Notes: a model not told the origin generated them from the sequence alone. A DNA stretch of 64,000 nucleotides from DAOSEC01 sp035362935 (GCA_035362935.1 DAOSEC010000002.1:38072-102071), one strand, 5' to 3'. Shown: positions 22,668 through 32,663, counted from the stretch's first letter. Translations and numbers: made by a program.

Positions 22668-24077
22668 ATGCCGTTTGAAAGTTTATCAGAGCGATTACAA
22701 ATGTCAATTCGCCGCATTACAGGACGAGGGAAGTTAAATGAGACCGATATTGACGAAATGATGAAAGAAGTCAGACTATCACTATTAGAGGCTGACGTAA
22801 ACTATAAAGTAGTAAAAAATTTCACAAATGAAGTTAAACAAAAAGCCATTGGCGATAAAATCATGAAATCTTTGACTCCTGGTGAGCAAGTTGTAAAAGT
22901 CGTTCATGAAGAATTAAAAGCCTTAATGGGAACTGAAGCAGAAGAAATAAAGTTTAAACCAGTTGGGACTACTGTAATTTTAGTTGCTGGGTTACAAGGT
23001 AGTGGAAAAACAACACATTGTGGCAAATTAGCTAATTTTATACGCAAAACCTATCAAAAGAAATCATTAATGATTGCGGCCGATATCTATCGTCCCGCTG
23101 CGATTACTCAATTAGTAACGCTTGGAAAACAATTAGATGTGGATGTGTTTGAGTTAGGAACTCAAGTGAGCCCAGTAGAGATAGTGAAAAAAGGACTCGT
23201 GTACGGAAAAGAAAAAGGATACGATGTCATTATCATTGATACAGCTGGTCGATTACATATTGATGATCAATTAATGCATGAACTAGAAGAGATAAAAAAG
23301 CAAGCAAAACCAGATGAAATATTACTAACAGTTGATGCGATGACCGGTCAAGACGCAGTCAATATTGCACAAACCTTTCATACAAGATTATCAATAACAG
23401 GATGCTTGTTGACAAAACTTGATAGTGATTCTCGGGGTGGAGCAGCATTGTCCATTCGATACTTAACAGGAATACCAATCAAGTTTATTGGATTAGGTGA
23501 GAAATTAGATCAAATTGAAGTGTTTCACCCTGAGAGAATGGCTAGCCGTATCCTAGGTATGGGTGATGTACTAACCTTGATTGAGAAAGCAACGCAAAAT
23601 ATAGATGAAGATGAAGCCTTAAAAATGACAGAACGCTTACAAAAAGGATTGTTTAATTACAATGACTTTTTAAAACAACTTAATATGATACGAAAAATAG
23701 GATCATTAAAAGGTATTCTTGGCATGTTGCCTGGTGTTGGAAGTCAGATCAAAAATTTGGATTTAGATGACAAACAGTTTAATTACATTGAAGCAATTAT
23801 ATCATCTATGACAGAAAAAGAACGAAAGAATCCTGAGCTGATTGCGAAAAGCACTTCAAGAAAAGAAAGAATATCCAAAGGGTCGGGTCGATCATATCAA
23901 GAAGTAAATCAGTTAACAAAGCGATTTGACGACATGAAAACACAATTAAAGGCATTTACAGGGATGGATGAAAAACAAATGAACGCTCTAAAGAGTGGTA
24001 GACCAAGTGCAAACATGATGCCAGCTAAGAAAGTAAAAAAGGGAAAAGGTAAAAATAGAGGTAACTTCCGTTTTTAG
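22668..24077 (+). CDS. ffh: Signal recognition particle protein Ffh
   Basis: SRP54 GTPase that binds signal sequences and SRP RNA. G1 GLQGSGKTT starts at Gly108, DTAGR and TKLDSDSRGG follow, and the C-terminal M domain has the Gly-Met-Leu-Pro-Gly segment (GILGMLPGVG) plus a basic tail. Length 469 is slightly longer than usual because of the Lys-rich end. The SRP RNA gene itself was not found in the window. Confidence 0.97.
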   Translation: MPFESLSERLQMSIRRITGRGKLNETDIDEMMKEVRLSLLEADVNYKVVKNFTNEVKQKAIGDKIMKSLTPGEQVVKVVHEELKALMGTEAEEIKFKPVGTTVILVAGLQGSGKTTHCGKLANFIRKTYQKKSLMIAADIYRPAAITQLVTLGKQLDVDVFELGTQVSPVEIVKKGLVYGKEKGYDVIIIDTAGRLHIDDQLMHELEEIKKQAKPDEILLTVDAMTGQDAVNIAQTFHTRLSITGCLLTKLDSDSRGGAALSIRYLTGIPIKFIGLGEKLDQIEVFHPERMASRILGMGDVLTLIEKATQNIDEDEALKMTERLQKGLFNYNDFLKQLNMIRKIGSLKGILGMLPGVGSQIKNLDLDDKQFNYIEAIISSMTEKERKNPELIAKSTSRKERISKGSGRSYQEVNQLTKRFDDMKTQLKAFTGMDEKQMNALKSGRPSANMMPAKKVKKGKGKNRGNFRF

Positions 24078-24105
24078 TATTTTTAATCTCAAAAAGTGAG
24101 GTGAG

Positions 24106-25950
24106 ATGATGAACCATTGTTATGAACTGATTCGAAAACTATTGTTACTAGATGAACAAAATGTAGCAAAACAAGAGGAGTCATTGGGTGAATTTCACGA
24201 TGATTTAGAAACGATTGATAGATCAATTCAGAATTTTACGATGAACTATCAACAAATGATGTCTATGCTTGAGAGTAAACACATGCTAAATCAAGAAAAT
24301 TTATCAAAAGAGTTAGATGACTGGAAACAAAAGTTTATTGAAGAGCGCTATCAATTGCAAGGGAATCATCAACTTCAAAAGAAGGAGCACGAAAATCGCA
24401 TCTTTCATAGTAAAACTAAATCAATGGAACAAGTCTTATCACAAGCAAAAAGCGAATATGACAGTAAAATCATTGCATTAACCATAGAAAAGACAAAACT
24501 ATATCAAACGCTGGAAGAAAAGATTGCTAATTGGGCAAAAGAAAAAGAAACCTCAATCAGTAAAGTGCAACACGAAATACGAGAGCTAAATAAGAAAAAA
24601 GTCAAAGATTTAGAAGCACTCTCAGTAGCACAAGATAGAGTAGAAGTAGCAGACACTAAGAAGTTAAAAGGAACTGAGCTAGAAGAAGCTAGAGCTAAGC
24701 GAAGAGTATATCACAGATCAAAAACAGAAGAAATCGAACGTATATTTAATATTAATAAATTCTATGCTGAAAAGATTATTGAAAAGGAAGCGATAATCTC
24801 AAAAATTGAAACAGAACTTAAAATGACTCCTGATATATGGATGGCAGAAGCAAAGATAAAAGAAACCCAAATCGAGAATGAAATCAAAATAATTGAAAAC
24901 AAAAAAAATGATTTTTTGGAAAAAGAGGAAGTTAAACTTCAGTATCTTGAAAAAAAAGAAAGAGATGCGGTTTTATTTGAAGAAGAGGAAACAATTGAAT
25001 CTTTAAAAGAAACTAAAATTAAGGAAGAGTTCGTTAATCAGGAAATTAATTATCGTAGAAAAGTGGATCGAAACAATGAAATTGTGGAAGCAGCAAAACA
25101 CTTAAATGAGTATCATATAGAAACCATTGAAAGTTCACAAGTTTTCCTCGATACATTGATTTCTTCCTCTCATAAAATGATGAGAGAACTTATGGGTTTT
25201 GAATCAAAGCGATTGTTTATGCAAGTTGAACTATTAACAGATTTGCTAAACCAACACTTAGTCTACCTAACTTCTATGATTACGAAAGAAGTGGAATCGC
25301 TTGGCGAAGATTTTAAGCGTCACAAAGAGTATTTGGATTTTGATGCAAAAACATATTCAGCTAAGTATCATATTATCGCGGGTAAATTAATAAAAGAAAG
25401 TTCGTTCATTGTTCAACAATTAAAAAAACAGATAGTAGCTGCAAATGATGCGATACAAGAAATTATGAATCAACTAATGAAGCAGTTTGATGAGATGAAG
25501 GAGAAATCAACCAATACGAAATCTGACTATTATCAAAGCATGATCAAAACAAAAGAACATCATCACAAAGTACTTTTGTTGTTTCGAAGAAACTATATTT
25601 ATAAGCTAGAAGAACACTTTGCTCTTCAAAAGGTGCTTACATTTAAAGAAGAGTCAAAACCAAACAATCGAATTGTATCTATTCATCAAGAAAAAGAGAA
25701 GTTGTTTGATGCGCAAGATCAAGCATTAGAATCAGAATTGAGTCAAATTGATATAAGAACACAAGATATGATAACTCAAATTTCAATTTTGTTTGAAAAA
25801 AACATGCAACAACTTTCAAAAGACCTTGATAAGAAACAAAAACGATTACAAGATTACTTGGATGGATTTGACCTAATGGTAGACAGACAAAAGAAAATCT
25901 TGTTAATACAACTAGAAGACCAAAAGAAAACGGATATATCGAAAATTTAA
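24106..25950 (+). CDS. Long coiled-coil protein of unknown function
   Basis: I do not recognise this 614-residue protein. Almost its whole length is charged heptad-like helix (Lys/Glu/Gln/Leu-rich), strongest at about 75-330 and 400-614; no membrane segment, signal or enzymatic motif is visible. The ribosome site GAGGTGAG precedes two ATGs (24106 and 24109). It lies 28 bp after ffh, where rpsP is often found in Firmicutes, and ends at a terminator. A structural or cytoskeletal role is possible, as in wall-less bacteria, but this is only suggested by composition. Confidence 0.75.
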   Translation: MMNHCYELIRKLLLLDEQNVAKQEESLGEFHDDLETIDRSIQNFTMNYQQMMSMLESKHMLNQENLSKELDDWKQKFIEERYQLQGNHQLQKKEHENRIFHSKTKSMEQVLSQAKSEYDSKIIALTIEKTKLYQTLEEKIANWAKEKETSISKVQHEIRELNKKKVKDLEALSVAQDRVEVADTKKLKGTELEEARAKRRVYHRSKTEEIERIFNINKFYAEKIIEKEAIISKIETELKMTPDIWMAEAKIKETQIENEIKIIENKKNDFLEKEEVKLQYLEKKERDAVLFEEEETIESLKETKIKEEFVNQEINYRRKVDRNNEIVEAAKHLNEYHIETIESSQVFLDTLISSSHKMMRELMGFESKRLFMQVELLTDLLNQHLVYLTSMITKEVESLGEDFKRHKEYLDFDAKTYSAKYHIIAGKLIKESSFIVQQLKKQIVAANDAIQEIMNQLMKQFDEMKEKSTNTKSDYYQSMIKTKEHHHKVLLLFRRNYIYKLEEHFALQKVLTFKEESKPNNRIVSIHQEKEKLFDAQDQALESELSQIDIRTQDMITQISILFEKNMQQLSKDLDKKQKRLQDYLDGFDLMVDRQKKILLIQLEDQKKTDISKI

Positions 25951-25976
25951 AAAAAGCAGCTTAGCTGCTTTTTGTC
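25951..25976. terminator. Bidirectional terminator overlapping the ruvA stop codon
   Basis: AAAAGCAGC / GCTGCTTTT stem whose TTA loop is the reverse complement of the ruvA stop codon, with A/T runs on both sides. Confidence 0.85.
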
Positions 25977-26524
25977 ATTTTTTTTAAGGCTTCTTTTACA
26001 ATGTCTTGAGTGGTGGCGTTGGGTTGATTGATTTGTTTTAAGGCTGTTTTGATTTCAGCAGTATTGAATCCTAAGGCTTTCAATGCTTGTTGAGCGTCTA
26101 TAAACCGGTGATCCGCCATAAGATCAAGTTCAAAGTTAAGCTTACCTTTTAAATCAAGGATAATTTGTTGACTAGATTTTTGTCCTATCCCAGGGAATTT
26201 TTGAAAATATTTTACATTACTATCCTCGATCGCTTGGATTGTATTCTTTACTGAATCGGTTGCTAAAATAGCTAACGCACCTTTTGGTCCAAGACCTTTG
26301 ACACTTATTAACTTTAAGAACATGTCTTTTTCTTCACGACTAATAAACCCATAGAGTTCATTGACATCTTCTCGAATGTGTTGATAAATATAGACAGTCA
26401 CTGATGACTGAAGCGTAAAATTAAAGGGATTTGGTGTTTTAATAAAGTAACCAATATCGTGAGTTTCTAATACAATATGACTACCTTTGATTTCAGTGAT
26501 AATACCTTTGATATAATGATACAT
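25961..26524 (-). CDS. ruvA: Holliday junction branch migration protein RuvA
   Basis: RuvA forms the tetramer that holds the four-way junction for the RuvB motor. OB-fold start MYHYIKGIITEIKGSHIVLE, two helix-hairpin-helix motifs (LISVKGLGPKGALAIL, near 72-87, and FPGIGQKSSQQIILDLKGK, near 108-126), and a C-terminal domain III for RuvB contact. Length 187 is slightly short but complete. It is transcribed divergently from ruvB; in most bacteria the two form an operon. A -10 TATAAT (26548-26553, minus) lies just upstream. Confidence 0.95.
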   Translation of the reverse strand: MYHYIKGIITEIKGSHIVLETHDIGYFIKTPNPFNFTLQSSVTVYIYQHIREDVNELYGFISREEKDMFLKLISVKGLGPKGALAILATDSVKNTIQAIEDSNVKYFQKFPGIGQKSSQQIILDLKGKLNFELDLMADHRFIDAQQALKALGFNTAEIKTALKQINQPNATTQDIVKEALKKMTKSS

Positions 26525-26620
26525 TAAATCACGTCCTTACAGTAAAAATTATATCACAAAAGCACTTGTTTTGCTAGATAGAAAAGTAGGTAATTTGTGG
26601 TATTTCAAGACTGCTTATGG

Positions 26621-26626
26621 TATAAT
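26621..26626 (+). promoter_or_regulatory. ruvB extended -10 promoter
   Basis: TGg-TATAAT at 26618-26626 with no clear -35 at 17 bp; the ruvA promoter faces the other way in the same 138-bp gap. Confidence 0.6.
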
Positions 26627-26662
26627 AAATAAAAAGAATTATGTACAAAGTAGGTGCATGTT

Positions 26663-27667
26663 ATGAATGATGAAAAGTTATTATATGCGAATAAAATAGA
26701 AGGTGATGATGCAGAACTCGCTCTTAGGCCTTCAAAATTGTCAGAGTATGTTGGGCAACTTGAAGTAAAAGAGATGCTTAATGTTTTCATAAGTGCTGCT
26801 AAAATGAGATCAGAATCTCTAGATCACGTTTTGCTTTATGGACCTCCAGGACTTGGAAAAACTACCTTAGCTTACATTATTTCCAACGAAATGGGAGGAA
26901 ATATTAGAGTAACAACTGGACCATCGATAAATCGAATTGGGGACTTAGCTGCGATATTGTCGTCGCTTAATCCTGGCGATGTATTGTTTATTGATGAAAT
27001 TCATCGCATTCCAAAAATAGTAGAAGAGCTACTTTATGCGGCGATGGAAGACTTCGTGTTAGACATTGTGATCGGGAAAGACTCAACCGCATCTACTTTG
27101 CGTATTGATTTACCACCTTTTACACTGGTTGGAGCTACCACACGCTGGGGAGATTTAACCGCTCCGATGAGAGATCGATTTGGAATTGTCCATCAATTGG
27201 AGTTTTATACCAAAGAAGAATTGATGCAAATTATAAAACGCACATCACAAATATTTAACTTCCCTATTACAGAAGATGCTTCAATGGAACTTGCTAGAAG
27301 ATCAAGAGGAACCCCTCGGATTGCCAACCGATTGTTTCGACGAATTCGTGATTTTGCACAATTTGAAAAACAATCTGAGATTAATTATACCATTACTAAG
27401 TATGCACTAGATAAACTTGATATTGATGAACTAGGTTTAAACATTACCGATCGTAAATATTTACTTGGAATTATCGAGCGATATCAAGGTGGGCCAGTTG
27501 GGTTAGAAGCACTCGCAGCCACTATTTCTGAAGAGATTACAACACTTGAGGATGTCAATGAACCGTACCTTTTAAAGGAAGGATTTATCGTTCGCACACC
27601 TCGAGGTAGAAAAGTAACTGAGAAAACATATGAACATTTAAAGATTAGGACACACCGTTTATTATGA
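26663..27667 (+). CDS. ruvB: Holliday junction branch migration ATPase RuvB
   Basis: AAA+ motor of branch migration. Walker A GPPGLGKTT at about 60-68, Walker B LFIDEIHR near 112-119, sensor 1 LVGATTRWGDL, arginine finger region APMRDRFG and a C-terminal winged helix (TPRGRKVTEKTYEHL). ATG 26663 is chosen because TAGGTG precedes it at normal spacing; the GTG at 26654 is part of that site. The stop overlaps queA by four bases, the ruvB-queA order being common. Confidence 0.97.
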   Translation: MNDEKLLYANKIEGDDAELALRPSKLSEYVGQLEVKEMLNVFISAAKMRSESLDHVLLYGPPGLGKTTLAYIISNEMGGNIRVTTGPSINRIGDLAAILSSLNPGDVLFIDEIHRIPKIVEELLYAAMEDFVLDIVIGKDSTASTLRIDLPPFTLVGATTRWGDLTAPMRDRFGIVHQLEFYTKEELMQIIKRTSQIFNFPITEDASMELARRSRGTPRIANRLFRRIRDFAQFEKQSEINYTITKYALDKLDIDELGLNITDRKYLLGIIERYQGGPVGLEALAATISEEITTLEDVNEPYLLKEGFIVRTPRGRKVTEKTYEHLKIRTHRLL

Positions 27668-28689
27668 GAGTAGAAGAGTTTGACTTCATATTACCAGAGC
27701 ACTTGATTGCTCAAACACCATTATCAAATCGAACAGCTTCAAGATTGTTAGTACTTGATAAGAAAACTGGAGCGATAGAACACAAACATTTTTATGATAT
27801 TATTGATTATTTAAACCCTGGAGACCATCTTGTATTAAATGATACGAAAGTAATGCCATCACGAGTCATAGGCCAAAAACAAGATACAAATGCTGTTATC
27901 GAGTTGTTGTTATTAAAAGATTTAGGATTGGATACTTGGGAAGCGCTAGCAAAACCTGCGAAACGGGTTAAGGTAGGCACAACTATCTCCTTTGGGGATG
28001 GGTTGTTAATCGCAACATGTGTTAGGGTAGAAGATGAAGGTATACGAATATTTCAAATGAAATACCAAGGTATCTTTTTAGAAATTCTAGACCGCCTTGG
28101 AGAAATGCCGCTACCTCCATATATTCATGAAAAATTAAGTGACCAAGATCGCTATCAAACTGTATATGCAGCTAGCGTTGGTAGTGCAGCAGCCCCTACT
28201 GCTGGACTTCATTTTACAAAAGAATTCCTGAAAGCAATTGAACTAAAAGGAATCAAAATTCACTATGTCACATTGCATGTTGGATTAGGTACGTTTCGAG
28301 CAGTGAGTGTAAATGATGTTGAAAAACACCAAATGCATAAAGAAAGTTATCACATGTCAAAAGAAACAGCGGATGCTTTAAACACCGCCAAGAAGAATGG
28401 TCAACGTATCATTTGTGTTGGAACAACGTCGACAAGAACATTAGAAAGCATTTACCAAAAGTTTCAATCGTTTCATGAAGATGCAAGTGAAACAGGTATT
28501 TTTATTTATCCAGGATATCAGTTTTTAGCAACAGATGCCCTAATTACTAATTTTCATTTACCAAAATCAACATTGATTATGTTAGTAAGTGCATTAGCAA
28601 GTAGAGAGCACATATTAAAAGCATATCACGAAGCAATCAAAGAACAATATCGATTCTTCTCATTTGGAGATGCAATGTTTATCAAATAG
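27664..28689 (+). CDS. queA: tRNA preQ1(34) S-adenosylmethionine ribosyltransferase-isomerase QueA
   Basis: QueA adds the ribosyl part of SAM to preQ1 in tRNA wobble position 34, giving epoxyqueuosine. The protein shows EEFDFILPEHLIAQTP, a central barrel, and the motif AAPTAGLHFT (about 177-186). Length 341 is standard. It is translationally coupled to ruvB. With tgt and a queuosine precursor transporter about 5-6 kb away it forms part of a Q-tRNA pathway. Confidence 0.97.
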   Translation: MRVEEFDFILPEHLIAQTPLSNRTASRLLVLDKKTGAIEHKHFYDIIDYLNPGDHLVLNDTKVMPSRVIGQKQDTNAVIELLLLKDLGLDTWEALAKPAKRVKVGTTISFGDGLLIATCVRVEDEGIRIFQMKYQGIFLEILDRLGEMPLPPYIHEKLSDQDRYQTVYAASVGSAAAPTAGLHFTKEFLKAIELKGIKIHYVTLHVGLGTFRAVSVNDVEKHQMHKESYHMSKETADALNTAKKNGQRIICVGTTSTRTLESIYQKFQSFHEDASETGIFIYPGYQFLATDALITNFHLPKSTLIMLVSALASREHILKAYHEAIKEQYRFFSFGDAMFIK

Positions 28690-28707
28690 AAAGCAAAGGG
28701 TTGACAT

Positions 28708-30570
28708 ATGCAAATGAAACTATTAAAAATAGTAAATCAATTTGGATTTATACTAGAGTTTTTACTATTATTTTTATTCACTTTATTTTTTGATGTTTTA
28801 CTCATGGCCCGATTTGATATTACGATTGAGCCAAGATACATCATTATCATGCTTGCTAGTGCGGCTATTTTGATTTCAGTACTGGTATTCATTAAGCAAA
28901 AAAAGTGGAGATTTGGTCTATATATGGCCTATATCGCACTTCAACTAGGTATGTTTATTGCTGATTCATGCTTGTATTTTTTTAAGACAGACTTGATATC
29001 GCTTGCTATGTTATTAGAAATTGGAAACGCATTAACGATAGGATTACGATATAACATCTTTGTAACATTTCCGTTTATGATGTGGGTACTCATGTTTGTA
29101 TTTGCAATTTTAGTTGGATTTGCATTGTATTATCTAACATTCAAGGTTGAAAAAACTCATACTTGGACCAGTTATCGTTATCTATTTATCATTGTTTCTG
29201 CTACATTACTTGCTCTGAGTGGCAGTTTTGTATTAGATACTGATAAAACATTATACAAAGCACCAGAAGACAAAAAGGCGTTTTTTCAAACATTTGGATT
29301 ATCGACGTATCACCAAAGAGACTTAGTCGCTATTTTAGAGCGTATTTTTATATATCCATTTGAAAAACCAGGGTATATAAAAGAAATTGATGAACGTTGG
29401 AGTGACCCAACGACAATAACAACCGATCAAACCGGGTTATTTCAAGGTAAGAATGTTATTATGATTATGTGTGAAACATGTGAAATGTATGCATTTGATG
29501 AAGACCTTACACCTAACTTTTATCGATTGTTAAACAATAGTTTTCATTTTACGAATACATACTCAGCCGCCAAGCTAAATTATACGTATGATGCAGAGTT
29601 TAAATCAATGGTTTCGCAGATGTACTTTAAGACAGATAATTATATGTATACACTATCTAACAATACATTTTCTACTGCTTTACCATATGTACTAAAGGAG
29701 AATGGCTATACTACGAATGCATTTCACAATTATATGAGACAGTTCTTCAATAGAGATAACATATATCAAGGATTGGGATTTGAGCGATACTATGCTGCTG
29801 ATGAGATGACATTTTCTCAACATGATTATTGGGCACTCGATTCAGAAATGTTTGAACAAATGGCAGACGAAATGGCTCCAGTACAAGATAAACCATTTTA
29901 CAGCTTTGTAATAACGCTGACAGCACATGGTCCACACTACATTGAACGAAATGAATTGGCCGAGTATTATGCTGAGATTAACAATCATCCAGAGCATGCA
30001 AACAAAGAAATCTCATTTAAAACATTGATGGCTGCTCAGATGGATTTGGATAAAGGATTGGGCTACTTGTTAACTCACTTAGAAGAAAATCAACTAATGG
30101 ATGATACCGTCATTGTATTATTTAGCGATCACAAGAATTACTCAAGTTTTGATATGACATTAAAATACAAAGAAACATCCTCAAATCCACACGATATCAA
30201 TAAAATTCCGTATTTGATTTTTTCAAATGGGATGGATAAAGTGTCGATTACGAAGTATACTTCTCATTATGATATGACACCAACGATATTTGATTTGTTG
30301 GGAATTCCATATTATCAAGAATACTATTATGGAGAATCAATTTTTAGCAATAATCCTCAAAGACCAATTATCTTTAACTATACGAGCTGGATGAATTCGT
30401 CGATGATTGTTTTGGAAAATAAGATTGTGTGGTATGATGAGCTTATTATTAGTGATCCGGATCAGTATTTAAGTAAAATGAATGATTTTATTTATCAAGA
30501 AATCATTTTGAGTGAAACAATATTGTTAACAAATTACTTAAAAGATATTACTGCATATAAGATTGAATAA
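28708..30570 (+). CDS. LtaS-like membrane phosphoglycerol transferase/sulfatase family protein
   Basis: Five hydrophobic segments in residues 1-185 are followed by an extracellular sulfatase-fold domain. Metal and nucleophile residues are suggested by VIMIMCETCEMY (Glu near 257), NYTYDAEF (Thr as nucleophile, near 294), TLTAHGPH and LFSDHKNY near 475. Lipoteichoic acid synthases use Thr in this position to transfer phosphoglycerol from phosphatidylglycerol. At 620 residues the length fits. The 'GKTSDAEF' consensus is replaced by LNYTYDAEF, so the substrate may differ. It converges on a second family member. Confidence 0.85.
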   Translation: MQMKLLKIVNQFGFILEFLLLFLFTLFFDVLLMARFDITIEPRYIIIMLASAAILISVLVFIKQKKWRFGLYMAYIALQLGMFIADSCLYFFKTDLISLAMLLEIGNALTIGLRYNIFVTFPFMMWVLMFVFAILVGFALYYLTFKVEKTHTWTSYRYLFIIVSATLLALSGSFVLDTDKTLYKAPEDKKAFFQTFGLSTYHQRDLVAILERIFIYPFEKPGYIKEIDERWSDPTTITTDQTGLFQGKNVIMIMCETCEMYAFDEDLTPNFYRLLNNSFHFTNTYSAAKLNYTYDAEFKSMVSQMYFKTDNYMYTLSNNTFSTALPYVLKENGYTTNAFHNYMRQFFNRDNIYQGLGFERYYAADEMTFSQHDYWALDSEMFEQMADEMAPVQDKPFYSFVITLTAHGPHYIERNELAEYYAEINNHPEHANKEISFKTLMAAQMDLDKGLGYLLTHLEENQLMDDTVIVLFSDHKNYSSFDMTLKYKETSSNPHDINKIPYLIFSNGMDKVSITKYTSHYDMTPTIFDLLGIPYYQEYYYGESIFSNNPQRPIIFNYTSWMNSSMIVLENKIVWYDELIISDPDQYLSKMNDFIYQEIILSETILLTNYLKDITAYKIE

Positions 30571-30612
30571 AAAAGGTTAAGAGATTGATCAATATCTCTT
30601 AACCTTTTTTTG
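30571..30612. terminator. Bidirectional terminator between the two LtaS-like genes
   Basis: AAAAGGTTAAGAGAT / ATCTCTTAACCTTTT stem of 15 bp, flanked by A and T runs. Confidence 0.92.
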
Positions 30613-30614
30613 TG

Positions 30615-32534
30615 TTATTCAAATGCATTCATTCGTATCAATAAGTCGTTTTTATATTTAAAGGATTCAAATTGACGAATGAGGGATAGGTAATCAACAG
30701 GTGTTTGTTCCTGATAGTAATAGATTTTTTTTGTTGGTGCTGAAACCATGTATCCATCAAAAAACAAGTCAAGATTTCTTGGGTTATAGATGAAAGTTGA
30801 TTGATCACTTAATGCATCAATTCCAAACTTGTATGTTGGATATGTCCCAAATAAATTGACCATGGTAGGATACACATCAATGGTTCCTCTTACAAGACTG
30901 ATTTCTTGTGCTGGTAAGATTGATGGAGCGTGAATGATGAAAGGTACTTTACCCATTTCTTTTCTATACTCAAATTCAGGCAACTGATTAGACTGTAATC
31001 TACCACCTGCTTTTAGAATAGAAGTCAGCTCAGGTTTGAATAAGCTTGAGGTGTGATCACCATAAAAAGCAAATACTGTATTATCATAGAGCCCTACAGA
31101 TTTCATTTTTTCTATGAAGTTTCCGATTGCATTGTCTAAATACCTTACAGAGTGTAGATAACGTCGTGCAATACCATCCACTCCAGCAAAATCATAGGTA
31201 GGAATGTGTTCATTTGCTAAAAACGGAGAATGAACTGAAATGGTAATTGGAAATGCAAAAAATTTATTGGTATAAGAACTCATTATATCAGCAGATTCTA
31301 ATAAAAATTCATCATCAGGAATCCAAGTATTTAAGTAGTACGATGGATTAAAGTCATCAATATCGTAATGAGAATCAAATCCAAACGTAACCAAATGCGA
31401 TGTGTTTCTCGCATAAAATTCTCCAATGTTTCCATGAAGTGAGAATGTGTCATATCCAATTGACTTTAATTTTTTTGGTAAGGAATCATAGTTTTCGCCT
31501 GAATTTTCGAATACAGCGAAATTTTGTCCCATTGGATAAAGCCCTGTCATCGCAGAAAACTCTGCATCGGAGGTGTTTCCAATACCTGCTGTTGCGAAAA
31601 ACTCGCTAAAATAAACAGATTCTTGTACAAGACGATTTAAATTTGGTGTCACTTCAATACCATTAATCGATAAACCAATTACAAAGTTATTAATTGCTTC
31701 CATCTGAATGATAACTAAATTCATTCCATCTGCCAAATTGGTATATTCGTTGTGTGTTTCATCATGATTAGTGAGTACGTATTGAGATAGAAACGATTCA
31801 ATCGTTTCCTCTTCGGTCCCATTTGTTAGAGTCTTTGCAGGAATTCCAAACAATGTTCGTAAACCATCGCTAACATAATAGTTGAAAGTTCCTACACTTT
31901 GGGAAGCATGTTGAGGATTTCCAGATAAATAATAAACATTGTTCTTGTTGGTTGTTTGATATATAAGTGTGGTTGTAGCCATTAGGATAATCGAGAGTGT
32001 TATAACCATGCTTGATAAATGTTTTGCTTTAAACAGGTTTGATAAAAAATCTGATTGATCATCGGTTTTTTTGTGAATGAAATAAAAAAATGTTAAAAGA
32101 ATAAAGTATGGAGCAAGATAAACAAGTTGGTTGAATCTAATTGTGATTCCAATTGCATACACAGCATAATCAATGATGAATTTAAACAAGGTTGGATTTT
32201 TAAATGAAACCAAATGCGAGTATGCAAAGAAGGTGCTAAATATCGAAGAAAATACAGAAATTGCGGTTGCGACTAACGAAAAAACAAATGTAAAGGTCAG
32301 TAAAAACTGCATTTTTCGTTTTGTTGATCGGAACAATATCATAGATATTCCGAATATAAGGAGTAGTGTTGCTAAATTCCCAATCAACCCATTCACTCCT
32401 TGGAAAAATGGAATGACAAAGTAGTCTAAATTATCATTAAAGACTCCACTTGTAAGTAAAAAGGAGTTTATGATATTTAGTAGGAGGTAGCAACCGACAA
32501 ATAAACTAAATTTGTGTTGTGTTAATAATCTCAT
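30615..32534 (-). CDS. Second LtaS-like membrane phosphoglycerol transferase
   Basis: A 639-residue protein with about five membrane helices in the first 200 residues and an outside sulfatase domain. It keeps the lipoteichoic acid synthase signatures better than its neighbour: VIIQMEAINNF (metal Glu), TPNLNRL, IGNTSDAEF (Thr nucleophile), FAFYGDHTSS (metal Asp-His). Start at 32534 is set by AAAGGA (minus strand) and because a TATAAT sits at 32562-32567, directly before the longer frame's ATG, so that ATG would have no leader. The two enzymes may act on different glycerol-phosphate chains. Confidence 0.88.
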   Translation of the reverse strand: MRLLTQHKFSLFVGCYLLLNIINSFLLTSGVFNDNLDYFVIPFFQGVNGLIGNLATLLLIFGISMILFRSTKRKMQFLLTFTFVFSLVATAISVFSSIFSTFFAYSHLVSFKNPTLFKFIIDYAVYAIGITIRFNQLVYLAPYFILLTFFYFIHKKTDDQSDFLSNLFKAKHLSSMVITLSIILMATTTLIYQTTNKNNVYYLSGNPQHASQSVGTFNYYVSDGLRTLFGIPAKTLTNGTEEETIESFLSQYVLTNHDETHNEYTNLADGMNLVIIQMEAINNFVIGLSINGIEVTPNLNRLVQESVYFSEFFATAGIGNTSDAEFSAMTGLYPMGQNFAVFENSGENYDSLPKKLKSIGYDTFSLHGNIGEFYARNTSHLVTFGFDSHYDIDDFNPSYYLNTWIPDDEFLLESADIMSSYTNKFFAFPITISVHSPFLANEHIPTYDFAGVDGIARRYLHSVRYLDNAIGNFIEKMKSVGLYDNTVFAFYGDHTSSLFKPELTSILKAGGRLQSNQLPEFEYRKEMGKVPFIIHAPSILPAQEISLVRGTIDVYPTMVNLFGTYPTYKFGIDALSDQSTFIYNPRNLDLFFDGYMVSAPTKKIYYYQEQTPVDYLSLIRQFESFKYKNDLLIRMNAFE

Positions 32535-32561
32535 CTTGAATTTATCCTTTCTTGTTGACAT

Positions 32562-32590
32562 ATTATATCATTTTTTGATAAACTTTTAAA
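32562..32590 (-). promoter_or_regulatory. Promoter of the second LtaS-like gene
   Basis: Minus strand TTTAAA (32585-32590), 17-base spacer, TGa-TATAAT (32562-32567). This promoter decides the start codon of the gene. Confidence 0.7.
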
Positions 32591-32663
32591 GTCACATATA
32601 AAAAGAATTTGAATGTTGTTTTTTATCGTTTTGTGGTATAATTTTTACAAGAGGAGAGTTAGT

